From NCBI GenBank assembly GCA_964058845.1, contig CAXKVR010000900.1, forward strand, positions 1 to 18,892: a DNA stretch of 18,892 nt, in the 5' to 3' direction. A program made the translations under genes and the position numbers. The stretch comes from Carex sylvatica (taxonomy: Eukaryota > Streptophyta > Magnoliopsida > Poales > Cyperaceae). The notes below the pieces were generated by a model. The model worked only from the letters and a program-made list of their open reading frames with translations, was not told where the DNA came from and did no database searches. Shown here in pieces: positions 9,123 through 18,301 of this stretch (position 1 is its first letter; every line of letters begins with the position of its first letter).

Positions 9123-9407
9123 CAGTGCGGACGCACTCAGTACTTAGTCAATTTTTGGGAACTTCAGGGCAACACAGAAAAAAGTCCGAGCCTAGTGCGG
9201 ACACATTGGATCCCAGTGCGGACGCACTCAGGACTTAGGAGATTTTATGAAGTTAAGCACAAAAAAGTTCGAGCCTAGTGCGGACGCACTGGACCCCAAT
9301 GCGGACGCACTGGACCCCAATGCGGACGCACTCAGGACTTAGGCAAAATTTAGAGCTGAAAGAAAAGCAGTTATTTGGACGCTCTCAACCCGGTGCGGAC
9401 GCACTCG
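9123..9407. repeat. Array of seven GTGCGGACGCAC palindromes
   Basis: The near-palindrome GTGCG-GA-CGCAC, usually extended to CAGTGCGGACGCACTCAG or TAGTGCGGACGCACTGG, occurs near 9123, 9193, 9213, 9276, 9298, 9319 and 9392; some copies carry single changes. There is a longer period of about 90 bases: the run from CAGTGCGG through AAAAAAGTCCGAGCCTAG at 9123-9212 is repeated with divergence at 9213-9297. Each copy could form a five- to seven-pair stem. The array sits upstream of a TATA box, as U3 enhancer-like repeats do in some plant LTRs. Confidence 0.75.
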
Positions 9408-9427
9408 CGGTGCCAGATGTGTAATAC

Positions 9428-9435
9428 TATATAAA
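9428..9435 (+). promoter_or_regulatory. TATA box in the LTR-like region
   Basis: TATATAAA is a canonical plant TATA element about 20 bases downstream of the last palindrome of the array. A transcript would start near 9465. Whether it is active cannot be told from sequence. Confidence 0.5.
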
Positions 9436-9827
9436 GATGGGTCCCCAAGGCACAAGATAACCAACTCAATTTAGAATTTTGAAGAGAAGTTATTTATATA
9501 CATAACTTGAGTGTCTTTTCCCTTTTTCCACTATCAAAGAATTGAGAGAAGAAATTCATTAGAAATTTGGAGATGATTTCTCAAGGACAAATCTTGTTGT
9601 TTTGGAAGACTTAATCCATGATTTAACCAAAACGACGAGAGGAAAATTTTGGCATTAAGAGTCTTGTCTCGCGCTCAGGGAGTAGGTTGTTGCTCCACCA
9701 TAGGCTTTCAATATTCCATAGCAAACGACATGAAATCAGGTATTGTATTCTGCACTAAAGATTATGTTTTGAGTTTTTTTGATATAGGATGGTCCTTAGG
9801 TTAAGGTGGAAATTATTTCTTCTTCTC

Positions 9828-9907
9828 AGGAGTGTAAGTGTTTGACCTCTAAATGAGATGTAAGTGTTTAATCTCTAGATAAGACGTAATTGTTTGATCT
9901 TTATAAT
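9828..9907. repeat. Three tandem copies of a 26-27 bp unit
   Basis: Copies at about 9828-9854, 9855-9880 and 9881-9907 share the pattern GATGTAAGTGTTTGATCTCTA with several substitutions each. There is no palindromic structure. They lie just right of the LTR-like region and may belong to its untranslated leader. Confidence 0.65.
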
Positions 9908-11971
9908 TCCTAACATTAGTTAAATTTAAAAAAAAATGGAATTATAGGTGTATTGTTTAAATAATATGCAGATCAAATATAGATGGATTCTAAATACATT
10001 AACTTTTTCAGCAAATATTTTAAAATTTTATATACAGTACTATATTTAAAATACGTTTAGCTTTCCATCAAGCATAAATATGCTTGAATTTCTATTAAAA
10101 TAATTAGCCGATTAAAAACAATGCATATAGGTTATTTGTGTGAATTTGTGGGCCGAACAATTGAAACGCCAACAAACATATATAACGTGTCGTTAAAAAA
10201 TGCATATCAGTGTCATTTTTAAAAGTAAATTTTATCGAAATATATAAATATATTGTAGGGACTTTTTTGGGTGAAACTTATAAATCACATAAGTTTTGAT
10301 ATGTGGATCTTGACATGGCACCGCTTAGCCGAACCCAATACTTTTTGTGAGACAAAACTGTATGCCTCTTTCTCTTATTTTAATACAGGCATGCTTCAAA
10401 TTATGTATTTTCTAATAATATTCATGCTTTTATGCATTTGTTATCTATATGAACATATATGAACATGCATACTGCATACATAATGGGCCGTAATAATACA
10501 ATCTTGAATAATTTACAAAAAAATCTGAACTTCAACGACATGAATATTGATAAATCAAATTTTCATATGGTAGAAATGAATATGAGTTGAACTACTGTGC
10601 AACATAAAGTAAGAATCATACTTCGCGTTCATATTTCATTTTTAAACTAAACAATTAATTCTAACCGTTTAATATAATTTTTGTATTAAAATAAGCTTAG
10701 AGGCTAATTTTACATATTTCTTTCCGTTTTTCTAATAGTCCAAAATCTTCTAAAACAATGAATTTTCTACGTGTCTTAAAAAAGAGTAAAAGTTTTTAAA
10801 AATATATATAAAATTTGATTTTTCAAGTATATTTTAATATGAAGAATATGTTGAAGTGTTGAATAGTTTGGATCAATGTTCTAAATAGCGATTATTGCGG
10901 CATAGCGGGGAGAGAAAAAAAAAACTATTGTGAATAACGAAGCTATCGTACATAGTATCTTTTTTTTTCAAAATTTATATTCAATATTTCTACAAATTAT
11001 CAACATGATCAATATTGAAGAATTGGAGTAACAACTAAATAACAACTAATTTAAGTCTATACTTTTTTCAATCATGCAAGTAAGAAGAAAAAATATATCT
11101 ACAAGATAACATTATTTAATAGTTCATGCTTCATAATATTACAAATTATAATAGATGAAAAATAATTAATTTTACAAGTGAAATGAAGTTATACCTATTT
11201 GAACATTTTATATATTATAATAATCAAAATTAATTTTCAATGAACGACAATAATTTTACAAGTGAATACTCGATGAAGAACAAGTAAAAGGTAGAATTAA
11301 TATTTGAATATTTTTCGATATAGAATGAGAAACTAGATCACAAATAGAAACATAAGCACATAGTTCGATTTAGTATACTTATCATAACAGACCATTTAAC
11401 ATAAAAAATAGAAACAAAAACACAGAATCCCATATAAATTGTAAAAAAAGCCCATGTAGCAATAGTGCGTAGCAGTAATAGCAGTCAGCTATTACAACTA
11501 TAGCGGTCGTAGCTGAACTAGCACACTTTTATCTCATAGCTTAGCTTTTATGGTCTAAGAAAGCTATAATGTAGTTATAACTAGTTCATATTGATTATTT
11601 GAACTTTGAAAATGTAAATACGAATCTAAAGTAAAAGATAGTCCTTACTTCAAAGCACAATAGTCCAACTCGAAATATTTTCATCTTATTTGTATCTGTT
11701 TTTTTAACTGATTTGCTCATGAAATAGGTCATGATTAACTGATTAAGTGTTTCGAGAATTAGTCTTTGGTTTAGTGGCATAGATAATACTCTTTGCGTAA
11801 AAAGTTATAAATTTAAAATCTAAATAAAAAATCTCTAGTAAATGTCAAATTCGGTTGAGTGACTTGACTCCAACTATACTCTAGAATCCAGAAAAGAAAG
11901 AAAAAAAAAAAAATCTAACCGTTCAAGTGTTCCAATTTGTTGTTAAAAGCAAGAGAAACAATTGCAATGTG
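9908..11971. other. AT-rich intergenic region with eroded repeat traces
   Basis: About 2 kb with no supportable gene; the short frames at 10271-10462 and 11595-11780 are AT-rich and domainless. At 10877-10910 the phrase TTCTAAATAGCGATTATTGCGGCATAGCGGGG, and at 11453-11525 AGCAATAGTGCGTAGCAG and AACTATAGCGGTCGTAGC, resemble the ends of an 'AATAGCGGCTATAGCGG' MITE type common in plants. The two ends do not match well enough to call boundaries. Confidence 0.4.
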
Positions 11972-12384
11972 GAGTAGAACTAGGGTGCTCTTAAGTTCAC
12001 CAAATTCTTTTGTAAACTGAACTATATAATTTATCGGATTGGCTTCAAATGATGAATCCAAATTGTTTAAATCCTTCTCCTTATGAGTGATGCATCTACA
12101 TGCAAAAAAAATTAAAAATTAAAAATAATTTTGTATAGAGTAAAGTGGTCAAAAGGCGTCCAAAAAATAAATACATTAAAATTAATTTATAAACCTTTTA
12201 ATTTTAACCACTTGACTTCATACTAAATAAATTTGAAACTTTAAGATTTTCACATATAAACGCATCGCTCATAAGATAGAAGGATTTCAACAGTTTGAAT
12301 TTATCGTTTGAAACCAATTCAATAAATTTTAAAGTTGAGTTCACCAAACAATTTGACGAACTTAAGAACACCCTAGTTCTACTC
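11972..12384. mobile_element. Mutator-like fold-back MITE with long inverted repeats
   Basis: The 413-bp element begins GAGTAGAACTAGGGTG and ends with its reverse complement CACCCTAGTTCTACTC (one mismatch just inside). The arms continue as imperfect inverted repeats for roughly 180 bases, for example CTTAAGTTC near 11991 against GAACTTAAG near 12359 and AAATCCTTCT near 12069 against AGAAGGATTT near 12280. Identity looks like about 75% by eye. Flanks are TGCAATGTG (11963-11971) and AGCAATGTG (12385-12393), a 9-bp duplication with one mismatch. Long TIRs with a 9-bp duplication are the Mutator superfamily signature. Open frames on both strands inside it are by-products of the palindrome. Confidence 0.8.
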
Positions 12385-12556
12385 AGCAATGTGAATGATA
12401 GACTAAAAGGGTTAAAACTTAAAAGTGTTCCAATTTTCCAATTTTTTTTAATACCGTCAATTAAACAAAAAAGTTTCTAGAACTGTCCTCAGTTCTTTAT
12501 TTTCATGTTATGAAAAACAAAGTGATTGGTACAGGTACATTAAACTTATGTCTGAC

Positions 12557-13069
12557 TAGCTAGGGGGGTGTTCAAACGGTTATTTCGGTTTCAACCGAAC
12601 TTTTTTTTATTTTTAAAAATCCAACTAAATCAACCAAATTAAAATGTCAAACTGAACTAAAACTGAACCGATTAAATCGAACTAAACTTCGGTTTGTTCG
12701 ATTGAACCGAATAGAGAAATTCAATATTAAAAAATCAAAACTCAATACATAAGCCAATACATTCATAATTTCATAGAAATAAAAATTAAGATACCATTAC
12801 ACACATGGTTCAATTTTATACAAATATATTGATGAAAATATCTAAAGTTCTAGATCAATACTTATTCTTGATTTTTAAGTCCAAAATAAATAAATAAAAC
12901 CTAAATAATACTTGAATTATTATATAACCGGTTTGTTCGATTTATTCGGTTTTGAGAAATTAAAATCTAACCATTTAAACCGAATTACTTTATAAAATTA
13001 ACCGAATCATTTAAATTAAAATTGTCCGGCTCAATTCAAAACCAAATAAACTGAACCATTTGCTAACAA
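12557..13069. mobile_element. Eroded hAT-like MITE rich in CCGAAC/GTTCGG words
   Basis: The left end GGGGGGTGTTCAAACGGTT with CGGTTTCAACCGAAC, and the right end TTGAACCGAATAG-type and AACTGAACCATTTGCTAAC, are loosely inverted: GTTCAAACGGTT against AACCATTTGCTAAC. The body alternates CCGAA and TTCGG words and carries no gene. Flanks TGTCTGAC (12549-12556) and TGTCTGGC (13070-13077) match at 7 of 8 positions, suggesting an hAT-size duplication, but the right terminus lacks the expected terminal bases. Boundaries are therefore tentative. The style resembles the better preserved hAT element at 3603. Confidence 0.5.
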
Positions 13070-13341
13070 TGTCTGGCAACATGAAATCAAGTCCATTTGA
13101 GCAGTATTCGTTACCATGCCAGATTTCTAGGATGATGTCTTTTTGCATAGGTGACCTTGTATTTATTATTATTTATATGTTTAATCTTAATGAGCATGAA
13201 TTAAATGATTGATATGCATTTTTTACTTAAGCCCCTGGTTTTGTTTACTGTTATTATTTTGGTGTTTTTTCTTTAAAAGTCAGTAACTATGTACAAGCAT
13301 TCATAATATATTTATTTTTTATGATAAGGATAATGAGGTAC

Positions 13342-13363
13342 CAGTGAGCTCCATGGCTCACTG
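13342..13363. repeat. 8-bp perfect stem-loop
   Basis: CAGTGAGC at 13342-13349 and GCTCACTG at 13356-13363 enclose a six-base loop TCCATG. It is not followed by a T-run typical of a terminator and no gene ends here. Confidence 0.5.
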
Positions 13364-14318
13364 AGAATCAATATTTATGCCTGCATATCTTCACCTCTTA
13401 TTTTGTAATAAAGTCCTTAGTTTTTATCACCTTTTTTTTTTGTAAAATTTGTTAAAAGAGAGGAAAACTTCTTACCAGTATGTACTGTCGTTTGTCATGC
13501 ACTCTTCACACAGATTATGCTAGAGCCACATGCTACTGATCATTTCAATACATACCGAACATCTTTAAAAAAAAAAAAAATTGAAACTGTAGCAAACTTT
13601 CAGGAAACCTGTTTCTGTGCTACAATAACCGCCAATGAACTTAACGGTTGGGACAGTTTTTTTTTTAAAAAAAAAAAAAAACTGACGGCAGTTCTGGATT
13701 TTTATTTTATTTTATTGATGGCATTAAAAAAAATATGATCCAATTTCCATAGGATCTAGCCAGACATCTCTAGTAGGCAAGTGTAACAAAGGCAACGGGA
13801 ATGATAGGCTAAAAGGACATTTTTGAGGAAATAAAAAATAAAAGGCATCATCAGATAAATTAGTTTTCTATGTAGTCTATTTGATTTACATCTTATAATC
13901 CCTTGTTCCTTATTAATATTGCTCTATTTAATTGTTTTAATTTTAATACCACCGGGTAAATCAAAGAAAAGAAAAGGTCATCTCATGTTGCAGATCAAGC
14001 CAAACAGAATAAATTCCTGTTTATCAGTCTCCGGTTTTGGCACCAGACAATCAGGTAATTGTGTTTTACTGGATGTTGAATTTTGGCTGCTATATAGAAA
14101 GAATCTGTATTAATGTTATTTTATGTAGGTTGGGTATCAGATGCATATATCAGATTTATTTTTTTTAGAAATTAAAATTAAAATTGTCAAATAAGGGATT
14201 GATTGTAATTATTACAGTTCCACACTTCCACCAATGATGTAGTTTCAATATTATTTAGATACCAAATCCTACCTTGACTATAAATTTGCTTGAAAACTGC
14301 TGGAATCATACTATTAAT

Positions 14319-14350
14319 GCAGTTCCATCAGCTTGTCATGATGAAACTGC
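14319..14350. repeat. 12-bp imperfect stem-loop
   Basis: GCAGTTCCATCA at 14319-14330 pairs with TGATGAAACTGC at 14339-14350 with one mismatch and an eight-base loop. A related, less regular sequence lies about 100 bases upstream (CAGTTCCACACTTCCACC with GATGTAGTTTC). It is too short for a microRNA precursor. Confidence 0.45.
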
Positions 14351-14837
14351 AAAATTGATACGATTTCATCTATTTTTAGAAGAAGAAAAAAATTAATGAA
14401 TCTTTTTTTGAAGATTTGATTTTTTTTTTTTCTAAAAAAATTCGGGTGCACATTACCTCTGAGTCATGGAAATCTACTAATACAAATTAGTTTAAATTAT
14501 TTTGCTCTGCGTTGTTTAAATAAATATCCAAGAAATAACGTGTTCTACTTGATTTAAGTAGAGATTTATTTTATATTGAACTAATCTATGATTTAGTGAG
14601 AAACTTGATTGAATTTGTTGGCAATTTTTTTTTATCGGAGAAAAATTTAGTTATTATGCATTTGTGCCTCCTTTGAGAAAAAGAAAACGAAAACTCAAAT
14701 TAAAACATATTTCAGATAATCATAATTAGAAATAGCAGCTAATTTGGGGATCCAGCCATTTTTATTAATATCCCCTCTGAAAAAGAAAATTTTAAAAATA
14801 ACTCTACAATTAATTTTTTTTTATTCATGCCCTGACC

Positions 14838-15046
14838 GCCAGGCCCACGGGCGGCCCATATTCCTAATGAAGCACCCGGCCCATGGGCGGATCACAAGCA
14901 CAGTGGGGCGCCACACCCCCCCCCCCCCCGGGCGGTTCATTATGCATGCTTTTATAACCCCGTTTTTTCTCTTTCCTGCCCACTTCAACCATTACCATCA
15001 CTCCCGGCAGCAGAAGCGGGCGATTTTTTTTGGCGAAAAGCGACAG
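14838..15046 (+). promoter_or_regulatory. MULE promoter and first (non-coding) exon
   Basis: A GC-rich block holds two near-identical 13-mers, GGCCCACGGGCGG (14842-14854) and GGCCCATGGGCGG (14878-14890), and a 14-C run followed by GGGCGG (14916-14934). The GGCCCA/TGGGCC cores are site II elements. A TATA-like TTTATAA lies at 14951-14957, predicting a start near 14985. A pyrimidine-rich leader then runs to a splice donor, CGACAG|GTATTA, at 15046/15047. The arrangement (site II elements, TATA box, leader, donor) is seen directly; promoter activity is inferred. Confidence 0.55.
14916..14929. repeat. Run of 14 cytosines
   Basis: Uninterrupted C14 followed by GGGCGG. Such tracts are prone to length change and to sequencing error, so the exact count should be treated with caution. 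Confidence 0.85.
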
Positions 15047-15500
15047 GTATTATTTAAATTATATTTAATTATTTAGTAATTAGTCAATTAATGTACGATT
15101 ACTGTACAATTACTGTACGATCACTGTACAATTACTGTACGATCACTATACAATTACTGTAGTATTTACTGTATGATTACTGTACAATTACTGTACGAGT
15201 ACTGTACAATTACTGTAGTATTTACTGTACAATTACTGTAGTATTTACTGTTCGATTACTGTACAATTACTGTAGTATGTACTGTACAATTACTGTACGA
15301 TTACTGTAGTATTTACTGTACGATTGCTGCAGAATTTGCTATACAATTGCTGTAGAATTTGCTGTACGATTGCTGTAGAATTTGCTGTACAATTACTGTA
15401 GAATTTGCATTTACCTCTAGCAACAAATTTTTATTTTTTTATTTGTCATTTATTATTGTACAATTACTGTAATACTTATTAAATTTTTGTTTAAATGTAG
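15047..15500 (+). other. Putative 5'-UTR intron of the MULE transposase gene
   Basis: The donor CAG|GTATTA at 15047 and the acceptor TTTAAATGTAG|T ending at 15500 bound 454 bases, and the coding ATG follows 15 bases after the acceptor. Most of the intron is an 11-bp minisatellite. Introns before the start codon can raise expression in plants, but that role here is not shown. If the intron is not real, the transcript would have a long repeat-rich leader. Confidence 0.5.
15086..15408. repeat. Minisatellite of ~10-11 bp ACTGTACAATT units
   Basis: About 30 tandem units follow the pattern (A/T)TTACTGTAC(A/G) with common variants ACTGTAGTATT and, at the right end, GCTGTAGAATTT. The variants are ordered: TTACTGTAC types dominate on the left and GCTGTAGAATT types on the right, as expected of an array growing by local duplication. 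The core GTAC occurs 17 times in the array and once more near 15460. One isolated ACTGTAATAC unit near 15469 lies outside the array. Confidence 0.9.
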
Positions 15501-15515
15501 TTTGTTAAGGAAAAG

Positions 15516-16284
15516 ATGTTAGTTGCACTGTATGTGGGCGGCAAGCTACAAAAGGGTGTAGATGGCGTGTATTACACGAAAGATGCTGCATTTGGTTTCG
15601 AGGTTAATGAAAATACCACATTTCAAGAACTCAAGCAGCTAATATACGAAAAGACTGCTGTAAACCCCAACAGGTATGAAATAGAATTGGCTACACGGAT
15701 TGATAACTCACAAAGGGGTGGGGCGGGTAGACCTTACTTTGTGAGGTTTTCAATAACAGATGCGAATTTATGGAGAGTTGTGTACACTAAATTTGAGTCT
15801 AGTGGGATCTCGGTAATGGACATATATTCAAAGAGGGTTCTCCGTGCTGGGGCTGGACCTTCTAATGTGGCTAGGGATGGACCTTCAGGTTATGACAATT
15901 CGGGTTATGACAACCAGGGGTACCACCACCACTCTCATTATGACAACCAGGGGTACCACCACCACTCCCCTTATGACAACCCGGGGTACCACCACAACTC
16001 CCCTTATGACAACCCGGGATACCACCACAACTCTCCTTATGCCAACCAAGGGTACCACCACAACTCTCCTGAAAATATTGAAGAGTTACCACCACCACCC
16101 AGACAGACACCCATAATCCCTAGATTTCCAACTATGCCAGAGTCAGGACCGGTACCCGTTAATCGAACTGATATTGATATTGATGTTGATGCTATTGATG
16201 CCATACCAGAAAATGAAATGGAAACGGGAGATGAATACGAAGGGATCTGGAAATCTGATGACTCATCAGATGGCGATGCAAATG
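15516..16284 (+). pseudogene. MULE transposase, N-terminal segment (interrupted)
   Basis: This is the first coding segment of a Mutator-like (MURA-type) transposase. Residues 1-105 form the PB1-like N-terminal domain of plant MULE proteins: a strand-rich region starting VALYVGGKL, with NLWRVVYTKFESSGISVMDIY (about 84-104) near its end. Residues about 125-185 are a Tyr-Gly-His tract of repeated (Y/A)(D/A)N(Q/P)GYHH(H/N)SP units encoded by a 33-bp DNA repeat (about 15895-16065), followed by a Pro-rich linker (190-207) and an acidic stretch. The ATG is the first in frame after the acceptor. The segment ends where an LTR interrupts codon 257; the open frame read-through stops at 16298 inside the LTR. 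No frameshift is seen. The catalytic DDE domain would be downstream. Confidence 0.8.
15895..16065 (+). repeat. 33-bp coding tandem repeat (Tyr/Gly/His-rich)
   Basis: About five units with the core TATGACAACC(A/C)GGG, each followed by TACCACCACAAC- or TACCACCACCAC-type codons. Copies 2-4 are nearly identical at the DNA level, including synonymous positions, which points to recent unequal exchange rather than protein-level selection. A shorter GGTTATGACAATTCG unit precedes them at about 15888. Confidence 0.85.
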
Positions 16285-16603
16285 TGTTGGGGTTTTGACA
16301 GTTCAAACCCATTGATTTGATTAAGTGCGGAAAGAACGTAAAACAAAAATTTTACTTCTAATCTTAATCCAAGGATTAAACAGGGTATGTCAGGAAACAT
16401 TCCAAGGGGTCCACCTTCCGTATTCCTTTGACATCAGAACCCTATTTAATCATTTTACAGATCTACTCCATAATTGATTTCTAAAGCATTAATCTACTTA
16501 CCAATTAAATAGATTAATATAACATGTATATACCTTGTTTCCAAATTCAGATTGGAATGTAGCTGAGCGAGAAGAGCTACACCAGGGAATGATTCGTCTC
16601 AGA

Positions 16604-16621
16604 GTATCACACGTGTGATAC
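16604..16621. repeat. Perfect 18-bp palindrome with CACGTG core in the LTR
   Basis: GTATCACACGTGTGATAC is a perfect inverted repeat containing the G-box core CACGTG and an ABRE-like ACACGTGT. It lies downstream of the LTR TATA box in what would be R/U5, so it would appear as a hairpin in the RNA. Regulatory use is not shown. Confidence 0.6.
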
Positions 16622-17002
16622 CTCTATTGGTTATCCACCAGGACTAACCAGAGAGCGGTTTATTTCTTATTGCCAGAAATACCGTAAACCGTGGTTTTAT
16701 GCAAAAACACTATTCACCGAGAAAATGACGAAATAACACTATTCATGAATTTGCAGTTATTCAGATTCACTAATGAGCAAAACTGAAATACCGCGAAATT
16801 CGAGAAAACACTATTCACCGATCCCGTAAATATACTTCTCAACAACCCGCAAGATTATACGTCAACTACGTATAACTTTCTTTTCCCAACCGAAACACTA
16901 TTTGGGAGAGAAACCGAGAAAGAGAGAAAATAGATTACCGAACTGATCAGACAAATTCGATATCTCAGAAATTAGTGTGTTTCTCTCTTACCCTCACCCC
17001 TC

Positions 17003-17010
17003 TATTTATA
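17003..17010 (-). promoter_or_regulatory. TATA box of the solo LTR
   Basis: On the minus strand TATAAATA is followed by GAGGGGTGAGG and a purine-rich leader, typical of plant LTR promoters. A transcript would start near 16975 and read leftward, antisense to the MULE gene. Confidence 0.6.
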
Positions 17011-17034
17011 GGCATTTGAGGAGGTTCGGGAATT

Positions 17035-17100
17035 ACAAAAATGTCATTTACGGAAATACCATTTACCAAAATGTCATTTACGGAAATGTCATTGAACGGA
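17035..17100. repeat. Short degenerate direct repeats in the LTR
   Basis: The phrase AAATGTCATTTACGG recurs with variation (AAAATGTCATTTACGG, AAATACCATTTACC, AAATGTCATTTACGG, AAATGTCATTGAACGG), about four copies in 65 bases. It lies just upstream of the minus-strand TATA box, a position where LTR enhancer repeats are often found. Confidence 0.55.
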
Positions 17101-18301
17101 TAAGGATGATGACATGTCATGTGTAAAAAGACCAAAATACCCTTGGCCCAAATTTAATTTAACATCCATATAATTATTCTGAACAATTATATTTCTTGCG
17201 GTTTGTTGTTTCGGTAACTTTTATACGACGTAACGTGTACGTTTATAAATTAACCTTTTGTTTTTGCTTTGCCAATTTATATGACATTTATAATTTAATT
17301 ATATAATGTATAATTAATTATAACCATCTTAATATTAATTATAATTAATTTATAATTAATCAATAAGATTCTCCGATTAGCTCCTATATGGTGTGACTCA
17401 ATAGGATCTGTGTTATGTTGGTAAATAGAATTAAAACTGTTTTAACTTCTATAATCATGAGAGGCATTTGGCATAACGCGTCATGACCATCCAATTACAC
17501 AGATGATGCTGTACTGTACAATATCACGATCCAGTAAAATATTTTACTCGTGTCAGTTCTTTCGTCTCATAGCTATCAGATCAGTTTCAAGATAGGTGTG
17601 TGTGTCATCCTTGCAAACTTAATCTTTTCTTGATCTTGAGCAGATTATCAAATATAATTACTCTTGTAATTATACCGCTAGCAGATAATCTTACTCTATC
17701 AAGAGGCCCAGTGATGCTATAGCTCGTATAGAGATACGAGGGACAATAGTACTTTTGGTAAACCATCACTACCTCAGCTAAGTTATGTGTACCGAAAAGC
17801 TACCGTTATAACTGCGTTTTACCGACAGCGTTAGATAACAATCACACATACACATTTCTTAGTAGGAAAGATGAATACCTCATACTTTAGAACTTAACAC
17901 TGAATGAAAACATTAATGACACGTACACAATTCCATTTAATGTTTCATTCCGGGTCTGTCAAATACCATGTTACTAGAACATGTATCTATGTGATTAAAA
18001 TGACATCTCTTGTCAGTGGTCTGTAAAACTTGACCATCTTTTAATCCACATACTAACCTTGTAATGGTTAATTAGTGTTCCTGCTAATTATCTCGGTTAG
18101 TGACTCTTAAGAATATATATATCATCTATATTATGAAGTTTCACAATTCCAGTTATTGACTCTAGTCAGATAAAGGAATGATTTATAAATGTAATAATAT
18201 TCAAGGCAACAAAATGACAGTTTATTTAATCACTCAATTCATAAACAAAGCTTTATGATAATTTATCGTATTATTGACTTCTAGATTATTACAAACTAAC
18301 A

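Larger units (their letters stand above)
9100..9760 (+). mobile_element. Probable LTR-retrotransposon LTR remnant
   Basis: The order here is LTR-like: a repeat array (U3-like), a good TATA box TATATAAA at 9428-9435, then a pyrimidine-containing transcribed-like region. No TG...CA ends, target duplication, primer-binding site or polyprotein fragment is visible, so this is an inference from architecture. Alternatives are a MITE or the promoter of a lost gene. There is no coding frame of note after the TATA box. Confidence 0.4.
13070..14837. other. AT-rich intergenic region with short palindromes
   Basis: No gene is supported; frames at 13517-13738 and 13919-14113 are low-complexity. Structures seen are a stem-loop CAGTGAGC/GCTCACTG at 13342-13363, a T10/A15 palindrome bounded by CAG and CTG at 13654-13684, and a 12-bp imperfect stem-loop at 14319-14350. 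The left end of the downstream MULE must lie in this region or just after it, but I cannot identify its TIR without the opposite end. Confidence 0.4.
16285..18301 (-). mobile_element. Solo LTR of an LTR retrotransposon, inserted in the MULE
   Basis: The 2,017-bp insert starts TGTTGGGG and ends CTAACA (terminal TG...CA, inverted TGTT(G/A)G ends), flanked by perfect 5-bp duplications AAATG at 16280-16284 and 18302-18306. That is the LTR-retrotransposon signature. No gag-pol frame, primer-binding site, polypurine tract or internal direct repeat is visible, so it is a single LTR left by recombination between two LTRs. Orientation is set by a TATAAATA box at 17003-17010 on the minus strand. Downstream on that strand lie a perfect 18-bp palindrome (16604-16621) and an AATAAA near 16659. 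Repeats of CACTATTCACCG are at about 16708, 16807 and weakly at 16893. Copia or Gypsy cannot be decided. Confidence 0.85.

Noticed and set aside
9123..9407. CRISPR-like array from regularly spaced palindromes
   Set aside because: The spacing is irregular and the setting is a plant nuclear genome; it is a diverged palindrome or LTR-type repeat.
10877..11525. A MITE of the AATAGCGG type with ends near 10877 and 11525
   Set aside because: End-like words occur on both sides, but they are not matching inverted repeats and there is no target duplication, so only an eroded trace is noted.
12204..12480. Two overlapping 61-codon frames on opposite strands
   Set aside because: Both lie in the right arm of the Mutator-like MITE and are by-products of its sequence.
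14744..15076. 110-codon plus-strand frame upstream of the MULE
   Set aside because: It crosses the GC-rich promoter block, C14 run and leader, and shows only low-complexity sequence; no domain is seen.
15844..16312. Frames with Gly/Thr/Cys repeats in the MULE repeat region
   Set aside because: They are alternate-frame and antisense readings of the 33-bp coding repeat.
16285..18301. The 2-kb interruption as an intron of the MULE gene
   Set aside because: It has TG...CA ends and a 5-bp duplication, and no GT...AG boundaries at these positions; an inserted LTR explains it better.
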